Assembly (NCBI RefSeq): GCF_038443385.1
Contig: NZ_CP151726.1
Coordinates: forward strand, 868,001-932,000
DNA: 64,000 nucleotides
Direction of reading: 5' to 3'
Source of the DNA: Stieleria varia
Lineage (GTDB): Bacteria; Planctomycetota; Planctomycetia; Pirellulales; Pirellulaceae
Position numbers and translations under genes: made by a program. The notes under the pieces were generated by a model. It did no database searches, was not told where the DNA came from, and saw only the letters and a program-made list of their open reading frames with translations. This document shows positions 1 through 8,500 of the stretch, in pieces; positions within the stretch are counted from its first letter, which is position 1, and every line of letters begins with the position of its first letter.

Positions 1-1098
1 GCGGATGTGCAGTATCGACTCACCCAAGCGAGCGTGTGCTTTCAGGGCCTGAAACTCGGAACCTGAGAACGGCTCGATGATTCCGCGTCCCCATGAGCAA
101 TGTTTCTTCATGATGTCAAACTCACGCGGTTCGAGTTTGCCGGGTTTGAACAAGATCGAGTCGGGGACACCGATCTTTCCCACATCATGCAACTGCGCTG
201 CTTGCTCAAGCATCGCGGTTTGATCTTCTTTCCATCCCAGCTCTCGAGCAATGATCCCTGCGAACCGACCGACCCGAATGACATGGTTGCCTGTTTCGTT
301 ATCGCGGTGCTCTGCGGCACGAGCCAAGCTGAGAATGAGCTGCTGCCGTGAGCTTTCCAGTTCGGATGTCCGACGGTGAACCATTTCCGCTAGAGTTGCC
401 TTTTCCTTGGCGATATGGTCGATGTATTTCTTGGTCACCACGGCATTGCGTAAACGCGGAACCAAGTCGCTGGGATCGAGAGGTTTGGTGAGAAAATCAT
501 GGGCACCCAAGTCCAGTGCTTGGCGTTTGACTTCGCGATCAGTGGAAGCTGTGAGAATGATCGCTGGGATCCTCGCGATCTTCGGCACACTGCGTTTGAT
601 CCTCAGTAGGTCGATCCCGGACACTTGGGGCATGCAGATATCCAGAAGGATGGCGTCGGGAAGCTCTGATTTGAGCATCTCGATGGCCTTCCGCGAATCG
701 GTGATCGAGACGACGTTGACGAATCCTGCGTCTCGCAAGTGTCGCACTGCGATTCTTACGTTGACTTCTTCGTCATCAATGACCGCAATCTTGGCAGCTC
801 GCAGTTCACGCAGTAGCTTTGCTGCTTCACCGTCTTCGAACGCCGTGTTGCCTACCACGTTTGTCTGCTGTGCGAGCGAGGACGATCCGTCGATCAAGGT
901 TTCGGCATGACGCGGTGTCGCTGCTACGGCATCGTCAGCCTGTACAGTTCGCGTGCCGACGGACGCTCCGTCTTGATCATTGTCCGCGTAAGACTTAACC
1001 AAGCTGTCGATGCGGTCTGCGAGCTCGCGCAGCGGGTCCAAAGGAGCGTCGTTCTCGTGCGATTGTTCGAGTGGCTGTGAATGGGTGTTCAAATTCAT
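1..1098 (-). CDS. Response regulator with HD-GYP output domain (3' end outside window)
   Basis: Open frame from an ATG at 1098 running off the left edge with no stop, so the C-terminus is missing; about 366 residues are visible. After a roughly 100-residue low-complexity N-terminus comes a receiver domain: an acidic pocket in AVIDDEE, the phospho-acceptor Asp in LLDICMP, a conserved Thr in ILTAS and the Lys in LTKPLD. A helical linker (HRRTSELESSRQQL) leads to an HD-GYP domain with HRDNETGNH and the metal-binding HD in QLHDVGKIGVPD. The GYP loop lies beyond the window. HD-GYP domains of this family usually hydrolyse c-di-GMP. The protein is cytoplasmic and would be driven by an unseen histidine kinase. 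It is transcribed divergently from the SecA-like gene. Confident for the domain assignment; enzymatic activity cannot be judged without the C-terminus. Confidence 0.9.
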   Translation of the reverse strand, partial: MNLNTHSQPLEQSHENDAPLDPLRELADRIDSLVKSYADNDQDGASVGTRTVQADDAVAATPRHAETLIDGSSSLAQQTNVVGNTAFEDGEAAKLLRELRAAKIAVIDDEEVNVRIAVRHLRDAGFVNVVSITDSRKAIEMLKSELPDAILLDICMPQVSGIDLLRIKRSVPKIARIPAIILTASTDREVKRQALDLGAHDFLTKPLDPSDLVPRLRNAVVTKKYIDHIAKEKATLAEMVHRRTSELESSRQQLILSLARAAEHRDNETGNHVIRVGRFAGIIARELGWKEDQTAMLEQAAQLHDVGKIGVPDSILFKPGKLEPREFDIMKKHCSWGRGIIEPFSGSEFQALKAHARLGESILHIR

Positions 1099-1123
1099 TG
1101 CGCGTCTTTATTGCGCGTCTTTA
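1098..1123. repeat. 13-bp perfect tandem duplication at the start of the HD-GYP gene
   Basis: The 13-mer ttgcgcgtcttta occurs twice head to tail (1098-1110 and 1111-1123), directly abutting and including one base of the start codon of the response-regulator gene on the minus strand. Read on the coding strand, the sequence just before ATG is duplicated. It could be a recent slippage event, or it could affect the ribosome-binding region. No clear Shine-Dalgarno motif is visible. Confidence 0.6.
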
Positions 1124-1658
1124 CTACGCGTTGAAAGCGTTTTGCCGATTGGTGTCCTGAATCAGTGGCTCGCAAGCGTCTGCGTACGCCGTAGTTGTTT
1201 AGCTTGCGACTTTGGCGAATCAAAAAGAATCTCCTCCGGGAGATGTTGTTAGCCGGTCATATGGGAGGATTCACCCAGCAGACTTTGACGATACTCCGAA
1301 TCATTTTGGTTTGAGTAGGTGATGATTGGCTGGCTGTCGCGGTTGATCGGTTTGTATCGATTCAAACAATATTTCCCACGCCTACGGGAATTCCTACAAC
1401 ATAGGGAATGGTGAGCGGGGAACTGGTCGATAGTCGACCAAGTTGAGAGAGGACAACGTACATTCCCATCCAATTCAGATGCCCAGCCCCACTGGGGCTA
1501 CCAATGAGATTGGATCTTGCGCATTGGGCTCGCCAGAGCGACATGAATCGAGGCCGACGGAGACACCGATCCGGTTTGCTGCTGTGCATGTATTCTCTGT
1601 CGGCTGGTTTTGTTTTGGGAAATGAGAGGGCATGGGGAGTCACTGATGATGAAGGTGA
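1099..1658. other. Intergenic region between divergent genes; no gene seen
   Basis: About 560 bases separate the divergently transcribed HD-GYP and SecA-like genes, and both promoters must lie here. Short open frames exist on both strands but show no recognisable domain, no signal peptide and no plausible ribosome-binding site. No convincing -35/-10 or sigma-54 element could be picked out by eye. Confidence 0.4.
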
Positions 1659-3557
1659 ATGATGGCGTCTAGCATCTCCATGCTCAACGGTCTGACAAAT
1701 CATCTTGTCACGCTGCTGCGGCCAGCCAGTCATTCAGGTCTGATTCAAGCGACTCGGGAATCCTGGAAAACGCTCCAAAGGCAATCCGAAAGCCAGTTGC
1801 GTGAAAGCTGCCAGAGGACACGAGATCGAGTGCGTCGTCTTGGGGTAGATGATTTGACGGCGAAGGTCGATGGATTGGCATTGATGGCGGAAGCGTTGCG
1901 ACGTGTTCGCGGTGTCTCGATGTACGACGTGCAACTGCACGCCGCATGTGTTCTTGCTCAGGGCGGCATCGCTGAAATGCAAACCGGTGAGGGCAAGACC
2001 TTTTCGTGCGCGCCGCCTGCTTTTTTGCATGCCCTGTTGGGGCGCGGTGTTCATGTGGCGACAACAAACGCCTACTTGGCAGAGCGTGATCATGAGTTGC
2101 TGTCCCCCGTCTTTAGGTTGCTCGGAGTCAATGCCTCTTTGTTGCCAGAAAAAGCAGGCAATGAAGAAAAACGCAAGGCCTATCAGTGCGATGTCACCTA
2201 TGGCACTGGCAGCGAGTTTGGTTTTGACTACTTGCGTGACCAACTCAGCCTGCGTGCTCAGACGCAGCAAAAGATGGGACAATCTCTTCTGTCTCGACTC
2301 AAGGGGGACATGGAACCTGCGTTGATGCAACGCGGTTTGTACTACAGCATCATCGACGAAGCGGACAACGTGATGTTGGACGATGCCGTCTCGCCGCTTG
2401 TTCTCAGTGAGGCCGGACAGGGAGAGGCTGCCGATCGATTGGTGTACCACGCGGCCACGGATGCAGTGAACCATTTGAGAGAAGGTCGCGACTACACGGT
2501 GACGGGGACGAAGAAGACGCATCGCTTGACGGAAGAAGGTAACGCTCGGGTACAGGTTCTCGGTTCCGATCTTCCCGTTGAATTGTTTCGACGGACGTGG
2601 ATGGAGTACATCTCAGTGGCACTGCGAGCAAGTCAGATGAGGCGAGATGTGGATTACATCGTTGACGGACAGAACAAGGTGCAGATTGTTGACGGCAGCA
2701 CGGGTCGGATCTTTGAAGATCGAACTTGGCGAGACGGACTACATCAGGCCGTGGAGTCCAAGGAGGGTCTTGAGATCAGTAACGAAAAAGGGACGATGGC
2801 CCAAATCACGCGGCAGCGTTTTGGCCGTCTCTATCAGCGACTGGCCGGTACAACGGGAACCGCACAGGGTTGCGAGCGTGAGTTTCGCGAGGTGTACCGA
2901 CTGTCTGTCCACACCATCCCACTCAGGACTCCCTCGCAGCGTGAGATCTGGCCGACAAGGTCTTTTGAGTCTCAGGAGGCGAAATGGGCTGCAATCGCAG
3001 CAAGCGTCGCCGATTTGCATGCCACCGGCCGTCCTGTATTGGTGGGCACCAACAGCATTCGAGACAGCAAATGCCTGGCAGCCCTATTTCAAGAACACGG
3101 GATCGAATACCAATTGCTCAACGGGATCCAAGACGCCGATGAGGCATCCATTGTCGCAGCGGCCGGACGATACGGCGCGGTAATGATTGCCACGAGCTTG
3201 GCAGGACGGGGAACGGACATCAAATTGGAGCCAGAAGTCCGGTCGTTGGGCGGCTTGCATGTTATCGTTGCTCAGTGCAATGAGTCATCCAGGGTCGACC
3301 GTCAGTTGGTGGGGCGCTGCGGACGGCAAGGAGACCCAGGCACCGCCCAATCGTTTTTATCGGCACAAGATGAACTGTTGGAGAATCACGCTCCGTGGCT
3401 TTCTGAGTTTATCAAGCGGCACACAGACGAAACCGGCGAGTGCACGGTCGACGTAAGTGCTCAGATACGCCGGATTCAACGTTTGGTGGAGCGAAATGCG
3501 TTCGCACGGCGGGCAGCCATGTTTCGTCGAGACGTAAAGAACAGCACCGCCAACTAG
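1659..3557 (+). CDS. Short SecA-like ATPase (accessory translocase motor)
   Basis: 632 residues. The DEAD motor of SecA is complete: Walker A in MQTGEGKT (about 107-114), the SecA signature YGTGSEFGFDYLRD (about 181-194), Walker B IIDEAD (231-236), the C-terminal helicase motif GRGTDIKL and the arginine-finger region QLVGRCGRQGDPG. The protein ends about 60 residues after the last motif. It therefore lacks most of the helical wing, the C-terminal linker and the zinc-binding tail of housekeeping SecA, which is usually about 830-900 residues. ATG is preceded by gaagg at 1651-1655, a good ribosome-binding site; a second ATG follows immediately. It is the first gene of the run of transport genes ending in the giant protein. 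SecA family membership is clear. The role as a dedicated motor for the giant protein is inferred from position. Confidence 0.9.
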   Translation: MMASSISMLNGLTNHLVTLLRPASHSGLIQATRESWKTLQRQSESQLRESCQRTRDRVRRLGVDDLTAKVDGLALMAEALRRVRGVSMYDVQLHAACVLAQGGIAEMQTGEGKTFSCAPPAFLHALLGRGVHVATTNAYLAERDHELLSPVFRLLGVNASLLPEKAGNEEKRKAYQCDVTYGTGSEFGFDYLRDQLSLRAQTQQKMGQSLLSRLKGDMEPALMQRGLYYSIIDEADNVMLDDAVSPLVLSEAGQGEAADRLVYHAATDAVNHLREGRDYTVTGTKKTHRLTEEGNARVQVLGSDLPVELFRRTWMEYISVALRASQMRRDVDYIVDGQNKVQIVDGSTGRIFEDRTWRDGLHQAVESKEGLEISNEKGTMAQITRQRFGRLYQRLAGTTGTAQGCEREFREVYRLSVHTIPLRTPSQREIWPTRSFESQEAKWAAIAASVADLHATGRPVLVGTNSIRDSKCLAALFQEHGIEYQLLNGIQDADEASIVAAAGRYGAVMIATSLAGRGTDIKLEPEVRSLGGLHVIVAQCNESSRVDRQLVGRCGRQGDPGTAQSFLSAQDELLENHAPWLSEFIKRHTDETGECTVDVSAQIRRIQRLVERNAFARRAAMFRRDVKNSTAN

Positions 3558-3804
3558 CAGACACGTTGGACCGCGATCGTCCTGACGCCTTGATCCGGGC
3601 AGTAGTGATCTGATCCGGTGAAAACTCGCGAGACGCTGTTCGATCTCTCTGGTCATCGCTAAGCCGTGACCTAGGCTTCCGTGAGCGGGAAATATTTACT
3701 CCCGTTTTGCCAGTATCCCAAGTCGAATTTTGCTTGGTGATCATTGCGATCCAATCGCCACACTCCCACCGCGCGACCTTATGTCCGGTTCGATTCAATC
3801 CGTA

Positions 3805-4653
3805 ATGAGTAACATTCAGGCGAAACTCATCTTCGTTCTGTTCGCTGGATATTGCACCTCGACATTGGCAGACCAAGTCGATGGTTTCTTGGAACCCTAC
3901 AAGGAAATCGAGATCGCATCTCCCGAGCCAGGGCTGTTGAGTCGGGTCGAAGTCGTCTTGGGAGAGCGGGTCAAGGCCGAACAGTTGTTGGCGCAACTCG
4001 ATCGAGCCGAGTATTTCGCACGCGTTGAAATCGCTGCTTCGGAAATGGTTTTCAAGGGAGACCTGGAATTGACACAAGCCGAAGTCGATCTGAACGAATC
4101 GATGGTGGAAAAGTTGCAGCAACTACGGACACGCGATCATGCAACTCAGCACGAGTTGGAGCGTGCCGAGAACCAGTTGCGAATCGCGAAAGCCAAGCTG
4201 CTCTCAACGCAAGAACAAAAAGAAATCCTAAAGCTGCAACACGCTCTGGCGATCATTCAGCTCAATAAGCGTGACCTCAAATCACCGATCGACGGAATCG
4301 TCACTGAAATCATTCGTGATCCAGGTGAATTCATCTCGATGAACGAGCCGACGGTACTCAGAGTTGTACAGCTCGATCCGCTGTTGGTGGTGTTCTCGGT
4401 CCCGATTGATCAAGTGAAATCGCTCGCTGAGGGACAAACTGTCGACATCCGTTTGGATCAGCCCAGGCAACTGGTTGACGGAGTCATTGAATACATCTCG
4501 CCCACAGCGAATCCTCAAAGTGGCACCACGTCGGTGCGGGTTCGCGTTCCTAATCCCGGTGAAAGATACATGAGTGGGGGAACCTGTCGCTTGCTCTTGA
4601 ACGACTTGACGCGAAGTGCGGATAAACTCGCTAGTCAAACCGTAGAAAGGTAG
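3805..4653 (+). CDS. HlyD/RND-type periplasmic adaptor protein, secreted
   Basis: About 282 residues from the ATG at 3805, which gives a 22-residue Sec signal peptide ending near TLA/DQ. An ATG at 3781 and an ATG at 3730 are possible longer starts; none has a clear Shine-Dalgarno sequence. The layout is that of membrane-fusion adaptors: a first lipoyl half-motif (EIASPEPGLLSRVEVVLGE), a coiled-coil hairpin rich in Glu, Leu and Gln, a second lipoyl half (LKSPIDGIVTEIIRDPGEF), then beta-barrel and membrane-proximal strands (DPLLVVFSVP, GTTSVRVRVPNPGERYMSGG). It has no transmembrane anchor beyond the signal. It lies between the SecA-like and GAF-HlyD genes on the same strand and probably forms one of three different adaptor subunits in an envelope-spanning complex. 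Confidence 0.85.
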   Translation: MSNIQAKLIFVLFAGYCTSTLADQVDGFLEPYKEIEIASPEPGLLSRVEVVLGERVKAEQLLAQLDRAEYFARVEIAASEMVFKGDLELTQAEVDLNESMVEKLQQLRTRDHATQHELERAENQLRIAKAKLLSTQEQKEILKLQHALAIIQLNKRDLKSPIDGIVTEIIRDPGEFISMNEPTVLRVVQLDPLLVVFSVPIDQVKSLAEGQTVDIRLDQPRQLVDGVIEYISPTANPQSGTTSVRVRVPNPGERYMSGGTCRLLLNDLTRSADKLASQTVER

Positions 4654-4724
4654 GCCGCTGATGAACCAGTTCGGGGGACCAGACATCGCTGCAGAGCGTT
4701 CGCGTACCGGGACGGTTCTCTGAA

Positions 4725-6152
4725 ATGAATGCTTTGCCTGATAGCAGTGCTCGTACGTCGGTGGCCGAAGTCACTTTGGGACGTCTCAGAGAGCTTGAAC
4801 GTCATTTGGATCAAACCGCCGCAATCGCGGAACTGCTGGCGGTCATCGGTTCGGCGGACGAATTGACGATAGGCTGCCGAAACGCGGCTGACCGTCTAAA
4901 GAGAGACCACGGTGCTGAAAAGGTTGTCATTGCTCAATGTGATGGTGACGATCTGGATTGTCATATTGCCGCTGTCTCTGAGATGGATCACGTTCAGAGG
5001 AAGCAGACGATTGCGGTCGATGCTCAGGCGGTGCTGCACGAGGCCGTCGCTGATGAATCGGTCGTGGTGTGGATCGCCAACCAAGACCAGCCGAGAGGTG
5101 GTTTGTTGGCGCACCGTCGGTTTGCCAAACAGTATGATTGTAACGCAGTGATCAGCAGCGTTCTGAAAGATCACAACGGAGCGATACGCGGCGCTTGGAT
5201 GGTCGCTGGCGATGCCGATCGGATGCATTGCGCCAACGTAGCGACCTTTATGTCCGCTGCGGGTCCGGTGTTGGCGAGCGTTCTGAATTTGGCCACGCGT
5301 GCGGAGGCTGGTCGATTAGAGAAAACGATGCAATCGGCGAAGCGATTTGCCAAGTCCAACAAAGGTCGAGTTGTTTGTGCAGCGCTCGCTTTCTTGACAT
5401 TGCTGCTGTGCGTGCCTGTCACTTATCGGCCCAAGTGCGATTGCACGGTGGAGCCCGTCGTTCGTCGCTTTGTAGCGGCTCCGTTCGCAGGTCCGCTCAA
5501 GCAGGCGTTCGTGTCGGCTGGAGATGAAGTTCACCAGGATCAAGTTTTGGCGAGCATGGAAGGACGCGAGGTTCGCTGGGAACTCGCTGGCGCACGGGCT
5601 GATTTGCATCGAGCCGAAAAGGAACGCGCCGGACACATGGCGATTCATGATTCAGGGCAAGCAGAAGTCGCCCGCCACGATGCTGATCGATTGAGGATGA
5701 GGATCGAGCTGCTGGAGAATCGCAATCGCAGTCTTGAGATCCGATGTCCTATCGATGGCATTGTGGTCAACGGGGACTTGGACGAAGCGATCGGAATGCC
5801 GCTTGAGACGGGACAGACTCTGTTTGAGGTCGCGCCGTTGGAGCAAATGGTGGTGGAGATCGCCGTCAGCGAAGATGACTATGCGTATGTGCAGCCGGGG
5901 ATGGCGGTTACGGTTCGTTTGAACGCTTACCCGCTGAGAACGATCGAGGGGACGATTGCTAGAATTCACCCTCGATCCGAAATACGCGACGAACAGAATG
6001 TCTTCGTAGCCGAGGTCGGCATCGACAACAGTGACCAAACCTTGAGACCGGGGATGCAGGGTAGAGCTTCGATACAATCAAGTAAGAAGTCGCTGGGTTG
6101 GATTCTGTTTCACCGTCCCTACCATGCCCTGATCACTTGGTTGGGGGAGTGA
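4725..6152 (+). CDS. Membrane HlyD-type adaptor with N-terminal GAF-like domain
   Basis: 475 residues. Residues 20-190 are predicted cytoplasmic and resemble a GAF domain (helix ELERHLDQTAAIAELLAVIG, strands VVIAQCDG and AVISSVLKDHNGAIRGAWMVAG). A single membrane span follows (VVCAALAFLTLLLCVPVTY, about 217-235). The outer part is a HlyD adaptor: lipoyl halves AAPFAGPLKQAFVSAGDEVHQ and EIRCPIDGIVVNGDL flank a short coiled coil, followed by barrel strands (QMVVEIAVSEDDYAYVQPG, LRPGMQGRA). The gene ends 4 bases before the M50 gene, so the two are almost certainly co-transcribed. A GAF sensor attached to an adaptor is unusual and could let the complex respond to a cytoplasmic ligand. GAF is assigned from fold-like pattern and may be degenerate; the HlyD part is clear. 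Confidence 0.85.
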   Translation: MNALPDSSARTSVAEVTLGRLRELERHLDQTAAIAELLAVIGSADELTIGCRNAADRLKRDHGAEKVVIAQCDGDDLDCHIAAVSEMDHVQRKQTIAVDAQAVLHEAVADESVVVWIANQDQPRGGLLAHRRFAKQYDCNAVISSVLKDHNGAIRGAWMVAGDADRMHCANVATFMSAAGPVLASVLNLATRAEAGRLEKTMQSAKRFAKSNKGRVVCAALAFLTLLLCVPVTYRPKCDCTVEPVVRRFVAAPFAGPLKQAFVSAGDEVHQDQVLASMEGREVRWELAGARADLHRAEKERAGHMAIHDSGQAEVARHDADRLRMRIELLENRNRSLEIRCPIDGIVVNGDLDEAIGMPLETGQTLFEVAPLEQMVVEIAVSEDDYAYVQPGMAVTVRLNAYPLRTIEGTIARIHPRSEIRDEQNVFVAEVGIDNSDQTLRPGMQGRASIQSSKKSLGWILFHRPYHALITWLGE

Positions 6153-6156
6153 GGCT

Positions 6157-8316
6157 ATGTCGGTGCGGCTTGACGAACAAACACGAGACTTGGAAAGCTC
6201 GCGAATCCGCTTGTCTGAAGATCTGAAGTTCTTGCCTCGAATTCGCGGTCAAGAGTTTGTTTGTGTGATCGAGTCACCCGCCAAGGGAACCTTTTATCGT
6301 GTGGGGCACTCCGAATATGTGCTGATCTCTCTCCTCGATGGCCGGCTGACCGTTGCTCAAGCGATCACGTTGGCATCACGACAATTGGGTCCCAAGGCAC
6401 TGACCCGTGCTCAGGGGTTGCAGGTTGTCCAGTGGCTATTGGACTCGGGGCTGGGGGATCGAATGGGCGAGTCAGCCGGTTCGTCATTTGCGGGTAAGCC
6501 AGAGGGCAATGCAGGTGCTGACGCGTTGCAGTACCTCAATCCATTTTGGACCAAGATTCCTTTGGGTTCACCCGACGCATTTTTTCAGTTCGCTACTCGT
6601 GGTCTTGGTTGGTTGTTCTCACCGGTAGCGACGCTGCTGGGTGTGCTGATGATTGCTTCGGCGATCATTTGTCTTGGGATCCATTGGGATCGTTTTGTGT
6701 CGAGTTCCGCCACGATCTTGTCGCCAATGAATTGGCTGTGGCTCGGTCTGGCTTGGCTGGGACTCAAGATCATCCATGAGATCGGCCACGGGATTGCGTG
6801 TCGGTATCACGGCGGTGATGTTCGCGAGACCGGGGTCATATTGATCTTGTTTGCGCCCATGGCGTACGTCGATGTCACCTCCTGCTGGCGTTTTTCGTCC
6901 AGGTGGCAACGCATTCATGTTGCTGCGGCGGGCATGTATATTGAGCTTGTGGTTGCTGCCATCAGCGTGTTCTGGTGGAGCAACACCGAATCCGTGGTCG
7001 CGAGCCATTTGCTGTACAACGTGATTGTAATGGCCAGCGTGTCGACGTTCTTGTTCAATGCCAATCCGTTGATGCGATTCGATGGCTACTACATCCTTTC
7101 GGACTTTCTTCAAATTCCAAACTTGGCGTCCGAGGGAGCCAACTACCTGAAGGGGCAGACGGCTCGAATGTTCTTTGGAACTGCCGCAGCGCCACCGCGG
7201 GACGCCGGATTTGGTGGACTTTGCATTCGGCTCTACGGCGTTGCGGCGCTGATCTGGAAGCTTCTGATTTGCGTTTCCCTGACCGCGACGGCATCCGTGT
7301 TGTTCTCCGGTGCTGGAATCGTGCTGGCGATGGTTGGTGTGACGCTTTGGTTTGGCAAACCTCTCTTTCAAGGTGTTGCTGCGGTGTGGAGTCGATTCCA
7401 CGAATCTCGCGTCAGTTGCTTTCGGGCAGTGGGCGTTGCGAATGTGATCGTGGCGTTTTCCGCAATTGTACTGCTGTATGTGCCTTGGCCGGGGAACGTG
7501 ACGGCCCCTGGAATCGTCGACTACGCCGATCGATGCGTGGTGCGGACACGTTCATCGGGTTTCGTTGAGCAGATTCTTGTCGAGAACGGACAAGCGGTTC
7601 AGCAGGGTCAGGTCTTGATGAGATTGCAGAACGATGAACTGCGTCTCAAACAATATGAGTTGGAGTCCGAGTTGGAGCAAGGTCGCGTGCGTTTACGAAT
7701 TGCCCGAGATGACCAAGATTTTGGAGCTGTGCAGATTGCTCAGTCGAATCTGCAGGCCGTCCAAGAGAGACTCAATGAAGTGCGGCAACAAACCGAATCA
7801 CTCACGATCCAGTCGCCTGTGGCTGGAACCATTATCAGCCGAGCCCTTGAGGACAGCTTGGGTACCTATTATCAGGAGGGAGCTGAGATTCTCGTGATCG
7901 GGAGTGAACAAGACAAAGAGTTGGTCGTGTCGATCGATCAGCAAGACATGCAGTTGTTTTCCGCGACGATCGATGACCAAGCCAATATCCGCTTGGCGGG
8001 GAACCGATACACTGGAACGCTTCGGTCTGTGGACCCAAGAGCATCGACGCAAATCCCGCATCCCGCGATGAGCGTTGCGGTCGGTGGGATGCTGGCGGTC
8101 ACTGTGGGACGCAACGAGGACGACGAATCGCAGATGCTGACTGAGCCGAGATTTCGAGCAACGATTGGTTTGTCCTCTGACGTGTGCACCAACGTGGGGG
8201 CGGGTCAGCAGGGCTATGCCATCTTGGGGGCACAACAGATGAGCATTGGCAGTTTCCTTTGGACCAGGGCGATGCGTTGGCTGGAAAGACTCTTGACGCC
8301 GACCTTGCGAGGGTGA
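6157..8316 (+). CDS. PqqD-like / M50 site-2 protease / HlyD fusion membrane protein
   Basis: 719 residues. The N-terminus (about 20-100) resembles the PqqD winged-helix fold (FYRVGHSEYVLISLLDGRLT, then QGLQVVQWLLDSGL). The middle is a polytopic M50 (site-2 protease) domain with the zinc motif HEIGH at 207-211 and the second metal/substrate motif NPLMRFDGYY from 303; several hydrophobic segments surround them. The C-terminal third (about 450-719) is a HlyD-type adaptor with lipoyl halves (RSSGFVEQILVENGQAVQQG, LTIQSPVAGTII). It starts 4 bases after the GAF-HlyD gene. M50 proteases cut within or next to the membrane, and PqqD-like domains in other systems bind leader peptides. A role in recognising and trimming or anchoring the giant protein encoded next is inferred. 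Domain calls are confident for M50 and HlyD, moderate for PqqD. Confidence 0.9.
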   Translation: MSVRLDEQTRDLESSRIRLSEDLKFLPRIRGQEFVCVIESPAKGTFYRVGHSEYVLISLLDGRLTVAQAITLASRQLGPKALTRAQGLQVVQWLLDSGLGDRMGESAGSSFAGKPEGNAGADALQYLNPFWTKIPLGSPDAFFQFATRGLGWLFSPVATLLGVLMIASAIICLGIHWDRFVSSSATILSPMNWLWLGLAWLGLKIIHEIGHGIACRYHGGDVRETGVILILFAPMAYVDVTSCWRFSSRWQRIHVAAAGMYIELVVAAISVFWWSNTESVVASHLLYNVIVMASVSTFLFNANPLMRFDGYYILSDFLQIPNLASEGANYLKGQTARMFFGTAAAPPRDAGFGGLCIRLYGVAALIWKLLICVSLTATASVLFSGAGIVLAMVGVTLWFGKPLFQGVAAVWSRFHESRVSCFRAVGVANVIVAFSAIVLLYVPWPGNVTAPGIVDYADRCVVRTRSSGFVEQILVENGQAVQQGQVLMRLQNDELRLKQYELESELEQGRVRLRIARDDQDFGAVQIAQSNLQAVQERLNEVRQQTESLTIQSPVAGTIISRALEDSLGTYYQEGAEILVIGSEQDKELVVSIDQQDMQLFSATIDDQANIRLAGNRYTGTLRSVDPRASTQIPHPAMSVAVGGMLAVTVGRNEDDESQMLTEPRFRATIGLSSDVCTNVGAGQQGYAILGAQQMSIGSFLWTRAMRWLERLLTPTLRG

Positions 8317-8500
8317 TCCTCGCAAGCCCCTTCACTTATCGGCATAGTCGCTAAATTCGTGGCGATCGACGTAACCCGTGCCGAGGGAGATGCGTCACAC
8401 TCAACAAAACGTCTCAGTGATTGGGTGGGCAACGTACGGTTTGATGGACCACTGCGCCCAATGGGTGCCAACATCAACCCGACGTTTCAGTATTCGATTC

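Noticed and set aside
1362-1733. 123-codon minus-strand frame before and into the SecA-like gene
   Set aside because: Overlaps the start of a clear gene on the opposite strand and has no domain or initiation signal.
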